Translations under genes and position numbers: made by a program | The notes under the pieces: generated by a model | What the model was told of the DNA's origin: nothing | What the model saw: only the letters and a program-made list of their open reading frames with translations | Database searches by the model: none | Shown here: piece by piece, positions 46,286 to 57,737 of the stretch | Layout of the letters: each line of letters starts with the position of its first letter | How positions within the stretch are numbered: the stretch's first letter is position 1 | DNA from: Dugong dugon | Taxonomy: Eukaryota > Chordata > Mammalia > Sirenia > Dugongidae | DNA: 64,000 nucleotides | Direction: 5' to 3' | NCBI GenBank assembly: GCA_030035585.1 | Contig: CM057463.1 | Location: forward strand, 135,812,736 to 135,876,735

Positions 46286-48226
46286 TCTCTCCAGTTTTTG
46301 TAAATGTTTTGTTATTGTCTGCTCTTTTCGGGGCTTTCAGTAGTTATTTTTCTCATTTATTGATTGTAGATTTGTTTGTTTTGTCCCTTTTTTAAAAAAA
46401 AAAAATGAGTATGTCTGAGCAGGTGGACTGTGTGTTCTTTGTTGTTTGCTCGTCTGTGCACTGAATACTTTTCACCCCTTTCTCCAACTGGCAGTGTCAG
46501 TTACTCAGATATGGTACAGCAGGACAGGTCTAGCTGAAGAGGATTTAGTGGGATGGGTTGTTTGTGGCACTTACTACAGCCACCAGGGAGGGTTGGTAAT
46601 CAGTTCAGGGTAGGTTCCAGTAGGCCGTGCCTGGGCTGCTTGGTGGTGTGATGTCAAGTGCACAGTGCAGGTAGGCAGGATGCAGCGGGGAGATTGGTAT
46701 GTGTGGAGCTAAGATGGATATGGAAGAGAGGAGAGGAACAGGAACCAAAAACATACAAATAAAGAAAAAAGAATGCTAGCGGAGCTTGCCTTTGGAATGG
46801 AGGGATGAGAGACTATGAAATGGAGAAAAACAAAAAGGGGAAGAGGAAGAAAATGAAAGAATGAATAAATAGAAATCAGAAAGCTTAAAGAACTGCAAAG
46901 TTTCAGAGATCCCTCCGATGCAGCTATGAGGTCTGGGGAAGTCGCTCTAAGGTGTTGCATTACAGCCTGACTCTAAGGGATAGAGGTATACAATGCCTGG
47001 TAGTCAGGGATCAGAAAGAGATGGAAGATATAGACAGATGAGAGACTGAGCAACGAAGAAAGACAAAAAGGGAAAAAGAGGGAAAAGAAAACAAAACAAA
47101 TTAAAAAAAAAAGAACAAGAAAGGCCCCCCAAAAAAACAGGGGAAAAAAAAAACCCAATGAAAAAAGTAATGCACTCAGGGATCCCTCTGTGGAAGCTGA
47201 AGGGGAGTTCCTTGCCACGCAACTCCGCATGGCCAGAAAGAGCTCCCAACTCAAGAAATGGAGAAGAAAACAGACAAACAATTCAAAATGAAAAAACGAA
47301 CAAAAGCCCCGGGATCCCACCACTGCGGTAGCCCAGGCCGGGAAGCAGATCCACACTCAAATGCAGCTCTGCAGCCCCTCAGGAAGAAACAAAGATGGCG
47401 CACAGAGCCAGGCACTCAAGCGAAAGGAAGGGGAGGTGGTGAGAGGCAAGCAAGAAATCCAAAGAAGTAGAAAGAAAAAAAAAAGACAACACTAGCAGCC
47501 AACAAACGGCACTCAGGGAGCCAGCCAGTGCGGGCTGGTGTTTCTGGACAAGAGACTGTGTCCACGGGAAACAGAGGAGGCCGAGTGTGGGTGAAGAAGG
47601 GTAGAGAGTGGGTAAGCGTATATCACAAATTACCGGTGCTCTGCAGCCCCTCAGGAAGAAGCAAAGGTGGCGCACGGAGCCAGGCACTTGAGTGAAAGGA
47701 GGGGGAGGTGGCAAGAGGCAAGTGAGAAATCAAAAGAAGTAGGAAAAAAAAAGCAACACTAGCAGCCAACAAATGGCATGCAGAGAGCCACCCGATTAGG
47801 TACATGGAATCCAAGCAGGCGGCGCTTCCCAGTCAAGAGACCATGGCCGTGGGAAGCAGAGGAGGCCGGGTCGGGGCGAAGAGTGGTGGGGGTGGGAAAG
47901 CGCACACCGCAAATCACCGGTTGTTTTGTCTCCCACTGGATGCTCCGTGAGTCTGCTTTCTCATACCCCCGTTTACTGGTCTCAGATAGGAGTCCAAGAT
48001 GGTGGATCCGCTCTGCGTTAGCTGGTAGGGGACCTTGCACAAATCTCTCCTCACCTCTGTTCTCTGTCAGTTTTCTCACTCCATTTGGTGCTTTGCTAAG
48101 TTCTTTATCTCTTCATTTGATGTTTTAGGGTTTCAGGATTGTTGTATTCTCTGTTCTCCTTCATTTTTCGGATCTTTGCTGTGGAGGGATGGCATGGTGC
48201 TTCTGCCTACAGCGCCATTTTGCTGG
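46286..48226 (-). promoter_or_regulatory. L1 5' UTR / internal promoter region
   Basis: About 1.9 kb upstream of the ORF1 start, richer in G+C and CpG than its surroundings. The first bases on the minus strand include AAAATGGCG (48213-48221), matching the YY1 core that positions transcription start in human L1. A tandem 272-bp duplication lies at 47366-47920. The long frames seen here (for example 47778-48128) are antisense shadows. Confidence 0.8.
47366..47920 (-). repeat. Two tandem 5'-UTR monomers (about 272 and 283 bp)
   Basis: Unit one starts GCTCTGCAGCCCCTCAGGAAG at 47366. Unit two starts with the same 21 bases at 47638. Both run to an ACCGG end (47636; 47920) with shared blocks GCGCACRGAGCCAGGCAC, ACACTAGCAGCCAACAAA and CAGAGGAGGCCG. 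The related plus-strand L1 (51.1-52.7 kb) has one such unit. Confidence 0.85.
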
Positions 48227-51055
48227 AACAGATTGTAAAGCAAAATCCACCAAAAAGGATGAGGAAGAACTCTATATAATGATTAAAGGGTTAATACACC
48301 AGGAGGACATAACCATAATAAATATATATGCACCCAACCACAGGGCTCCAAAATACATAAAAGAAACTCTAACAGCATTGAAAAGAGAGATAGACAGCTC
48401 CACAATAGTAGTAGGAGACTTCAACACCCCACTTTTGGTGAATGACAAAACATCCAGAAAGAAGTTCAATAAAGACAGGAAAGATCTAAATGCCAAAATT
48501 AACCAAATTGATCTCATAGACATATACCGAACACTCCACTCAACAGCAGTCAAATGTACTTTTTTTTCCAACACACATGGAATATTCTCAAGAATAGATC
48601 ACATATTAGTCCATAAAGCAAGCCTTAACAAAATCCAAAGCACTGAAATATTAAAAAACTTCTTTTCTGACCACAAATCCATAGATGTTGAAATCAATAA
48701 CAGAAAAAGCAAGGAAAAAAAAAAAATCAAACACATGGAATCTGAACAACACCTAGCTCAAAAACTACTGGGTTATAGAAAACATTAAGAATGGAATAAA
48801 GAAATACACAGAATCAAGTGAGACTAAAAACACTTCCCACAAAAACCTTTCAGACACAGCAAAAGTAGTGCTCAGATGTTGATTTATAGCAATAAATGCA
48901 ACACATCTAAAAAGAAGAAAGGACCAAAACCATTAACCTTAGAACTCGAAAAAATAGAAAGAGAGCAACAAAAGAAGCCCTCAGGCACCAGAAGAAAGCA
49001 AATAATAAAAAATAGAGCACAATTAAATTGAAAAACAATTGAAAAAGTTAACAAGACCAAAAGCTGGTTCTTTGAAAAGATCAACAAAATCGATAAACCA
49101 TTCACCAAACTGACCAAAAAAAAAACAGGAGAGGAAGGAAATAACCCATATAAGAAATGAAATGGGTGATATCACAACAGAGCCAACCGAAATTAAAAGA
49201 ATCATAACAGAATACTATGAGAAATTTACTCTAACACATTTCAAAACCTAGAGGAAATGGACAAAACTCTAGAAATTCATTACCTACCTAAACTAACACA
49301 AACACAGTTAGAACAACTAAATAAACCCATAACAAAAGAAGAAATTGAAAAGGTAATTAAAAAACTCCCCACACATTCAAAAAAAGCCCTGGCCCCTGTA
49401 GGTTTCACTGCAGAATTCTACAAAACTTTCAGAGAAGAATTAATACTGTTACTACTAAAGGTAATTCAGAGCATAGAAAAGGATGGAATACTCCCAAACT
49501 CATTCTATGAAGCCAGCCTAATCCTGATACCAAAATCAGGAAAGACACTACATAAAGAAAATGACAGAGCAATATTCCTCATGAACATAAACGCCAAAAC
49601 CCTCAGCAAAATTCTAGCCAATAGAATTCAGCAATATATCAAAAAAATGACTCACCATGACCAAGTGGGATTCATACCAGGTATGCAGTGATTGTTCAAT
49701 ATTAGAAAAATAATCAATGTAATCCATCACAAAAATAAAAGACAAGAACCATGTGATCTTATCAATTGATGCAGAATAGGCATTTGACAAAGTCCAACAT
49801 CCATTCATGATAAAAACTGTCAGCAAAATAAGGATAGAAGTGAAATTATTCAGCATAATAAAGGGAATTTATACAAAGCCAACAGGCAACATCATCCTAA
49901 ATGGAGAAAGTCAGAAAGAATTCCCCTTGAAAAAGGAAACCAGACAAGGATGCTTTTTATCACCACTCTTATTCAACGTTGTGCTGGTGGCACTAGCCAG
50001 AGCAATTAAGCTAGAAAAAAGAAATAAAGGGCATCCAAACTGGTAAAGAAGAAGTAAAAGTATCTCTGTGTGCAGATGATATGCTCTTATACAGAGAAAA
50101 CCACAAAGAATCCACAAGAAAACTACTGGAACTGATAGAAGATTCCAGCAAAATATCAGGATATAAGATAGGCATAGAAAAATGAGATGGATTCCTCTAC
50201 ATCAACAAAGAGAACTTTGAAGAAGAAGTTGTCAACTCTATACCATTTACAATAGCTCCCAAGAAGATAAAATACTTAGGAATAAATATAATCAGAGACA
50301 TAAAAGACCTATGCAAAGAAAAATACAAGACACTACTGCAAGAAACCAAAAGACCTACATCAGTGGGAAAACATAGCTTGCTCATGGATAGGAAGACTCA
50401 ACATTGTGAAAATGTCTATTCTATCCAAAGAAATCTACAGATCCAATGCAATTCCAATCCAAATTCCAATGACATTTTTTAATGAGATGGAGAAACAAAC
50501 CACCAAGTTCATATGGACAAGGAAGAGGCCCCGGATAAGTAAAGCACTACTGAAGAAGAAGAACAAAGTGGGAGGCCTCACAATACCTGATTTTAGAACC
50601 TATTATACCATCATGGTAGTCATAACAACCTGGTACTGGTACAACAGCAGATACATAGACCAATGGAACAAAATTGAGAATCCAGACATAAATTCATCCA
50701 CCTATGAGCAGCTGATATTTCACAAAGGCCCAAAGTCCATTAATTACAGAAAAGACAGTCTCTTTAACAAATGGTGCTTGCATGACTGGATATCCATCTG
50801 CAAAAAAATGAAACAAGACCTGTACCTCACACCATGCACAAAAACTAACTCAAAATGGATCAAAGTCCTAAACATAAAATCTAAAACAATAACGATTATG
50901 GAAGAAAAAATAGGGACAATGCTAAGAGCCCTAATACGTGGCATAAACAAAATGCAAAACTTTACTAATAATGCGTAAACACCAGAAGAGAAACTAGATA
51001 ACAGGAAGCTCTAAAAGTCAAACACTTATGCTCATCAAAAGACTTCAGCAAAGGA
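48227..51055 (+). mobile_element. L1, 5'-truncated within ORF2, first half of an interrupted copy
   Basis: L1 ORF2 text starts in the endonuclease-coding region (ATGATTAAAGGGTTAATAC) and stops at CAAAAGACTTCAGCAAAGG, where another L1 is inserted; it resumes at 55512. The 5' end lies at the target site of the head-to-head minus-strand L1. Several indels are present, more than in the minus-strand element, consistent with greater age. Confidence 0.85.
48241..51055 (+). pseudogene. L1 ORF2 pseudogene fragment (C-terminal endonuclease and RT)
   Basis: Recognisable in order: KGLIHQEDITIINIYAPN and GDFNTPLLVND (endonuclease, 48270-48790); [15 protein letters not shown] and [12 protein letters not shown] (RT, 49257-49691); [13 protein letters not shown] (49945-49990); an active site read as C-A-D-D (50069-50080) in place of F-A-D-D; and the C-terminal [20 protein letters not shown] region (50406-50978). 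Frames are broken at least four times. The long frame 48189-48788 begins in the antisense 5' UTR of the neighbouring L1 and is a chance fusion. Confidence 0.85.
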
Positions 51056-52753
51056 CTTCCAGCAACATGGTGCTCTAGGCAGAAGCAACAAGCCGTCCCT
51101 CCACAACAAAGATCTGAAAAATAAAGCCAAACAGAGAAAACAGCAATCCTTAAAACCTAAACATCAAATGACGAGATAAAGAACTCAGCCAAGCACCAAA
51201 TGGAATAAGCAACAGACAGAGAACAGAGAGTGAGGAGACATACATGGAGAGGTCCCCTATCAGCTAACGCAGCACATATCCGCCATCTTGGACTCCTATC
51301 AGAGACCAGCAAATAGGGGGTACGAGAAAGCAGCTTCACGGAGCTTCCAGGAGTAGATAGAATAACCAGTAAACAGCGATATATGCTTTCTCACCCCCCA
51401 CCCTTCTTCACCCCTGTTCAGCCTTCTCTGCTTCCCGTAGCCACAGTCCCTTGGCTGGGAAGCACCAGCTGCTAGGATTCCACTCACCCACACTGGCCAA
51501 TTCCCTGAGTGCCATTTGTTGGCTGCTGGTGTTGCTTTTTTCTGCTTCTGTTGATTTCTTCCTTACCTCTCACCATTTCCCCCTCCTTTTGCTCAAATAC
51601 CTGGCTCCGTGCGCCATCTTTGCTTCCTCCAGAGGGGCTGTGGAGTTCCGTTCAAGTGTGGAACTACTTCCTGGTCCATGCTACCACGCTGGTGGGATCC
51701 CAGGGCTTTTTTGTTTGTTTGTTTGCTTGTTTTCAATGGTTTGATTGTTTTCTTTTTCTTTTCTTGAGTTGGGAGCCCCTTCTGGCCAGAAGGTGCTGCA
51801 CAGCCTGGGACCTACCCCTTCTGCTTGCACAGACGTGCCGAGGGATCCCTGAGGCATTTCTTTTCTTGTGGGTTTTTTTTTTCTGTTTTTTTTTGGGGGG
51901 GAGCTTTCTTGTTCTTTTTTTTTTTTTAATTTGTTTTGTTTTCTTTTCCCTCTTGTTCCCTTTTTGACTTTCTTCATTACTCAGTTTCTCGACTCTCTAT
52001 ACCTTCCTTCTCTTCCTGTCCCCTGGATACCTGGCACTGAATACCTCTATGCTTCCTAGCCAGGCTGTACTTCAACACCTGGGAATAACTTCTCAGACCT
52101 CGTAGCTGCACTGGTGAGATCCCTAGGAGCTTTGTTGTTCTTTTTGCTTTCTAAGTTTTATATATTCATTCTCTTGTTTTCTTTTCTTTTCTTTTTTTCT
52201 TCATCTTCCCCTTTTTGCTTTTCTCCATTTCATAGTCTCTCATCTCTCCACTCCAACAGCAAGCTCCCCTAGCACTCTTTGTTTGTATATTTTTGGCTCC
52301 CGTTCCTCTCTCCTCTCTCCCGTACCCATCTTAGCTCCACACATCACAATCTTCACCCTCTATCCTGCCTAGCTGCACCATGTGCTTAACATCACACCAC
52401 CAAGCAGCACAGGAACAGCCTACTGGAACCTGCCCTGCACTGATTACCAACCTACCCTGGTGGCTGTAGTAAGTGCCACAGCCAACCATCCCAGCAACTC
52501 CTCTTCAGCTAGACCTGCCCTGCTGTACCATATCTAAGCAACTGACCCTGAAAATTGGAGAAGGAGGCAAAAAGTATCATGCCAACAGACAAGCCAACAA
52601 CAAAGAACATACAGCCCGCCTGCTCAGACATAGCCAAATTTAAAAAAACAAAGGATGAAGCAAACAAATATACAACCAATAAACGAGAAAAATAACTACC
52701 AAAAGCCCTGAAGACAGCAGCCAATATCAAAACATTTACAAAAACAAGACAGG
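51056..52753 (+). promoter_or_regulatory. L1 5' UTR (single-monomer form)
   Basis: Homologous to the minus-strand L1 5' UTR: CCGCCATCTTGGACTCC, CTTGGCTGGGAAGCACC, GTGCGCCATCTTTGC, CTGGTGGGATCCCAGGGC, CTACTGGAACCTGCCC. The 272-bp unit duplicated in the other element occurs once (about 51380-51660). The YY1-like start motif is degraded to AACATGGTG. Confidence 0.8.
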
Positions 52754-53750
52754 ATGGTTCCAGTAGGTGTGCAAAATAAAACACCACATGACTTTCCAGT
52801 AGAAGAAAAGGCACTAGAACTACCTGATAGGGAATTCAAATCTCTAATACTCAGAATTATCCAAGAGTTGAAGAAAAAAGCAGACAAAAATGAGGAAAAA
52901 ATAGACAAATTCATGGAAAACGTAGACAAATTCATGGAAAATACAGACCAAAAAATGGAAGAATTCAGGAAAATAATGCAGGAACAAAATGCCAAAATAA
53001 ATTCACAACCAAAAACACAAAAACAACTATTCAAAATCCAAAAGATAAACAACAAGATTTCAGAAATGGACAGTGTCATAGAAGGGCTAAGGAGCAGATT
53101 TGAAACGGTGGAAGACAGGATCAGTGGAATTCAAGACAAACACTTGGATACAACTCTGTTTGAGGAAAAATCAGACAAAAGAATGAAGAAAAATTACGAG
53201 ACCCTGAGAATTATGTGGGATACAATCAAAAGCAAAACTCTGCCAGTGATCGGAGTTCGAGACCAGGGGGAGAAAACAGAAGACACAGAGAGGATCATTT
53301 AAGAATTGCAGACAGAAAACTTCCCCAACATCATGAAAGATGAAAAGCTGACCATGCATGGAGCTCAACAAATCCCGTATCAGATAGACCTCAAAAGAAA
53401 ATCACCAAGGCATATCATAGTCACACTCGCTAAAACCAAAAACAAAGAATCCTCAGAGCAGCTCGAGAAAAACAAAAAGTCACATACAGAGGAGAAACTA
53501 TAAGACAAATCTCGGATTATTTGGCAGAAACCATGCAGGCCAGAAGGCAATGGGATGACATATAATAAAACCTTGAAAGAAAGAAATTGCCAGCCAAGAA
53601 TAATATATCCTGCAAAACTCTCATTCAAATATGATGGTAAAATTAGGTCATTTCCAGATAAACAGAAATTAAGGGAGTATGTAAAAACCAAACCAAACTT
53701 ATGAGACTTATTAAAGGAAGCCCCTCAATCTGAGAACAAACAATATTAGA
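52754..53750 (+). pseudogene. L1 ORF1 pseudogene
   Basis: ATG at 52754 (MVPVGVQNK) with an N-terminal coiled coil (EEKIDKFMENVDKFMENTDQKMEEF, where KFMEN is locally duplicated). A premature TAA at 53300-53302 replaces a GAA codon of the other copy. The same frame continues (ENFPNIMKDEKLTMHGAQQ) to about 53460, where an indel shifts it. The C-terminal domain is readable in fragments up to about 53750. Confidence 0.85.
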
Positions 53751-54135
53751 CCATAGGCTGAATATAGGACACAGGATTGTAGCAGCCAGATACCAATGAA
53801 CTCTTAAGGACTATGCAAAACCAAAAGAATTACAAAAGGGAACCAGAGAGGTTAATCTGTAAATGACAACAGCATCAGAAAAATAAAAGAGGGAATAAAC
53901 AGTATAGATATAGAATCTTCTAATGGCGAGGAAGTCAAGCGATACTGAGTAATAATAGACTGATTCAAATCTAGGAAGATAAGGGTAAATTTCAAGGTAA
54001 ACACAAAGAAAGTTAACAAACCTATTCATCAAAATAAAGGAAAAAAACATAAAGTCTCAATAAAAACAAAACCCACAAAAACAAAAGAAATGAAAAAAAA
54101 TCCACAAAAGGAACTCAGCACAGGAGAGTAAGAGG

Positions 54136-55511
54136 AACAAAACTGGAGGACATTATGCTGAGTGAAATAAATCAATCACAAAAGGATAAATATTGTATGA
54201 GACCTCTACTGTATAACTCATGTAAAAGTTTACACAGAAAAAGAAACAATCTTTGCTGGTTATGAGGGATGGGAGGAGTTGGGGGGGGGACTAAATAGAT
54301 AAGTGGTAACTTTGGTGAAGGGTAAGACAGTACACATTACTGGGGAAGCCAGCACAGCTTGTACAAGGAAAGGTCATGGAAGCTCCATAGACACTTCCAA
54401 ACTCCCTGAGGGACTGAATTGCTGGGCAGAGGGCTATGGTGACCATGGTCTTGGGGAACATCTAGTTCAACTGGCATAACACACTTTATAAAGACAATGT
54501 TCTACTTTCTACCTTGGGGAGTAGTGTCGGAGGTCTTAAAAGCCTGTGAGCAGCCATCTAAGATACTCCACCAGTCTCACCTCTTCTGGAGCAAGGGAGA
54601 ATGAAGAGAACAAGTTATAAAGAAAAGATTAGTCCAAAGGACTAATGGATCACGGCTACCAAGGCCTCCACCAGACTGAGTCCAGTACCGCTAGATGGTG
54701 CCTGGCTACCACCACTGAGTGCTCTGACGGGGATCACAGTAGAGGGTCCCAGACAGAGCTGGAAAAAGATGTAGAAAAGAATTCTAACTCACAAAAAAAG
54801 ACCAGATTTACTGGCCTGACAGACTGGAGAAACCCAGAGAGTATTGCCCAGGACACCTTTTAGCTCAGTGGTGAAGCCCCTCCCAAAGTTCACTGTTCAG
54901 CTGGGGATTGAACAGCCTCATAAAACAAAACAAGACTAATGAGGCACAGCAGTCCAGGGACAAGGACTAGAAGGCAGGAAGGGACAGGAAAGCTGGTGAT
55001 AGGGAGCGCAAGTTTTAGAAGGGACAGTGCTGACACATCATGGGGTTGTTAACCATCGTCATAGGGCAATACGTGTATTAACTGTTTAATGAGAAAGTAT
55101 TTGTTCTGCAATCCTTCATGTAAGGTACAAAAAAAAAAAAGACGAATTATCTATGTGAGATCAAATTGACAACAGCAACTCAGAAGGTTTGATGGGAAGC
55201 CTAAGGGCAGTGAGTTGAAGATAATGGTGATGGAATAATTTGGAAAAGGATAGTGAGAATAGCAGCACAACTGTAAGAATGTAATCCATGTCACTGAACT
55301 GTATATGTAGAAACTTTCAAAATGGTGTAATTTGGCTATGTATATTTTCACCAAAAAAAGTTCCTCAGGGTCGAGAAGGGAGAGTGTTGACATGTCATGG
55401 GGTTGTTAACCAATGTCATAAAACAATATGTGTACTAACTGGTTAATGAGAAACTATTTGTTCTGTAAACCTTCATCGAAAGTGCAATAAAAAAATTAAA
55501 AATAATTAAAA
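54136..55511 (+). repeat. L1 3' UTR with duplicated 3' terminus plus extra internal segment
   Basis: The 3' UTR (ATCTAAGATACTCCACC; CTAGATGGTGCCTGGC) leads to a first terminal module ending in a 12-A run near 55130. Then come a segment of about 120 bp (GATCAAATTGACAACAGC; GGGCAGTGAGTTGAAG), a spacer shared with the other duplicated-end copies, a second terminal module (about 55380-55490) and the final A-rich tail. Confidence 0.85.
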
Positions 55512-57254
55512 AAAACCTTCAACAGAAGAGTAAAAAGACAACCTACAGACTAGGAAAAAAATTTTAGCCATGTAAAACCCCATCAGTATTTCATCTCTAA
55601 AATCTACAAGATACTGCATAACCTCAACAACAAAAAGACAATAACTCAATTGAAAAATGGACAAAAGATATGACCAGGCACTTCACCAAAGAAGACATTC
55701 GGGCAGCTACCAGATACATGAGGAAGTGCTCACAATCATTAACTGTTAGAGAAATGCAAATCAAAACTACAATGAGATACCGTCTCACCCCAACAGGGCT
55801 AGCACTAATCCAAAAACACAAAATAATAATTGTTGGGGAGGTTGTGGAGAGGCTGGAACACTTATACGATGCTGGTAGAAATGTAAAATGATACAACCAC
55901 TTTGGAAATCGACTTGGTGCTTCCTTAAAAAGCTAAAAATGAAGTACCATATGATCCAGCAATCTCACTCCTCGGAATATATCCTAGAGAAGTAAGAGCC
56001 ATCATATGAAAGGATATACGTGCACCCATGTTCATGACAGCACTGTTCACAGTAGCAAAAAGATGGAAACAACCTAGGTGCCCATCATCAGATGAACGGA
56101 TTAAAAAAAATTATGGTATATTCATACAATGGAACTCTATGCAACAATAAAGAACAGTGATGAATCTGGGAAACATTTCATAACATGGATGAATTTGGAA
56201 GGCATTATGCTGAGTGAAATCAGTCAGTCCCTAAAGGACAAATGTTTAAGACCACTGTTATAAGAACTCAAGAAATGGTTTACACAGAAAAAAACATTAT
56301 TTGATGGTTAAAAGGGTGGTGAGGGAGGGAGAGAGGTATTCACTAACCAGACAGTAGATAAGAATTAGGTGAAGGGAAGGACAACACACACTACAGGGGA
56401 AGTCAGCACAACTGGACTAAACCAAAAACTAAGAAATTTCCTGAATACAACCAAACACTTTGAGGGACAAAGTAGCAGAGGCAGGAGTCTGGGGACCATG
56501 CTTTCAGGGGACATCTAGATCAATTGGCATAACAAAGTTTATTAAGAAAGTATTTTGCATCCCATTTTGGTAAGTGGTGTCTGGGGTCTAAAAGCTAGCA
56601 AGGGGCCATCTTTGATACATCAATTGGTCTCAACCCACCTGCAGTAAGGGAGAATGTAGAACACCAAAGACACAAGGAAAATATTGTCAAAGAGACAGAA
56701 AGGGCCACATAAACCAGAGACTTCATCGGCCTGAGATCAGAAGAACTAGATGGTGCCCAGATACCACCAATGACGCCCTGATAGGGAACACAACAGAGAA
56801 TCCCAGACAGAGTAGGAGAAAAGTGGGGTGCAGAACTCAAATTCTAGTAAAAAAAAAAAAAAAAACAGACTTTAAGGTCTGACTGAGACTGGGGGACCCT
56901 GTAAGACATGACCTCTGGACTCTCTGTTAGCCCAAAACTGACACCATTCCTGAAGCCAACTCTTCAGATAAAGATTAGACTGGAACATAAGACATAAAGT
57001 GATACTTGTGAAGAGAGTGCTTCTTAGCTCAAACTGATACATGAGACTAAATGGGCAGCTCCTGTCCAGAGATGAGTTGAAGAAAGGGACGGGAGCTGGT
57101 TGAATGGACATGGGCAATCCTGGTGGAAAGGAGGAGTGTGTTGTCACATTATAGGGAGAGTAACTAGGTTTGCATAACAACGTTTGTATAAAATTTCGTA
57201 TGAGAAACTATCTTGAACTGTAAAGTTTCACTTAAAGCACAATTAAAAAAAAAG
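55512..57254 (+). mobile_element. L1, second half of the interrupted copy: ORF2 end, 3' UTR, poly-A
   Basis: Resumes ORF2 at CAACAGAAGAGTAAAAAGACAACC and continues through [17 protein letters not shown] (55679 on), a C-terminal stretch with AAAAGATGGAAACAACC, and a 3' UTR that differs from the inner L1 (CATCTAGATCAATTGGC; GGGGTCTAAAAGC), closing with an A-run at 57243-57252. It has one 3'-terminal module. Together with 48227-51055 it makes one 5'-truncated L1 of about 4.6 kb. Confidence 0.85.
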
Positions 57255-57440
57255 AGAAGGTAAATAAAAGAAACACAAGAAAATCCATTACCAGCAATGC
57301 ATATTTGAACCATAAGAAATGTTAAATAAAATTCATCCAAGCTGAAAGAAAATGATTCAGGGTGTAAATTTGTGTTTACAGAAATAAAGAACACCAGGAA
57401 CGGGTAAATATTTGAGTAAATAAACAAGACTACATTTTCT
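57255..57440 (+). repeat. Old L1 ORF1/linker fragment
   Basis: CCATTACCAGCAATGC, GAAATGTTAAATAAAATTC, AGCTGAAAGAAAATGATTC and AAAGAACACCAGGAACGGG resemble the end of ORF1 and the linker of an old L1. Possibly the right half of the element seen at 39230-39868. Confidence 0.5.
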
Positions 57441-57735
57441 CAGATTGAATTGTTGGTGTCAGATTTTTCTCTTCCTCTTCTCTACCTTTTTTCCACTTTA
57501 GTCATTATTTTCGCACAGTCCTGAAAAATTCCGTACAACAGAGCTTAGGCAAGGACAAATGTGGTAAGTACTTGTACCTAGGGAAGGAGAAAGAATCCAC
57601 TCATTGAGTGTTGGGTTGTTGGCATGGAATTTCAGAAGGAAGGAAGGAAGCAAGGGAGAAAGAAAAAAATCTCAGCCAACTATCTTATATTAAACCAAAA
57701 CTATATTTTAAATCTGAAGGAGAAAAAAAAGACAA
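57441..57735. other. No gene recognised
   Basis: Short unassigned stretch with a (GGAA)n-like run near 57640. Confidence 0.4.
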
Positions 57736-57737
57736 TA

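Larger units (their letters stand above)
39869..48226 (-). mobile_element. Near-full-length L1 (about 8.4 kb), antisense
   Basis: A complete L1 order is readable on the minus strand: 5' UTR, ORF1, intergenic spacer, ORF2, 3' UTR, poly-A (T-run at 39869-39891). A direct repeat of about 20 bp flanks it (AACAGAGAGAAAAGAAAATC at 39848; AACAGATTGTAAAGCAAAATC at 48227-48247; three substitutions and one gap), a plausible TSD. ORF1 and ORF2 are both broken, so it is dead, but truncation-free copies of this size are the minority among L1s. It sits head-to-head with another L1 on its right. Confidence 0.9.
51056..55511 (+). mobile_element. L1 lacking ORF2, inserted into another L1
   Basis: A complete L1 5' UTR starts at 51056 (CCAGCAACATGGTGCTC corresponds to the start of the minus-strand L1). 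It is followed by ORF1, the ORF1-ORF2 spacer (to about 54135), then directly the last codons of ORF2 (GGAGGACATTATGCTGAG), the 3' UTR and poly-A. About 3.8 kb, essentially all of ORF2, is missing relative to the 8.4-kb copy. Candidate TSD: AAAAGACTTCAGCA (51037-51050) versus AAAACCTTCAACA (55512 on). The 5' end is intact, so this is not ordinary 5' truncation. Confidence 0.85.

Noticed and set aside
43469..46343. Several 130-150-codon plus-strand frames rich in F, L, S
   Set aside because: They are antisense shadows of the minus-strand L1 ORF1/ORF2; their composition is that of complemented A-rich coding DNA.
48189..48788. Longest open frame in the window (199 codons) as a host gene
   Set aside because: It crosses an L1-L1 junction; everything recognisable in it is L1 endonuclease, and the start lies in another L1's antisense 5' UTR.
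54120..54170. ORF2 loss in the inner L1 explained by RNA splicing
   Set aside because: Relative to the full-length copy the junction is not at a GT...AG pair; the GTAAG near it is retained. Deletion with microhomology fits better.
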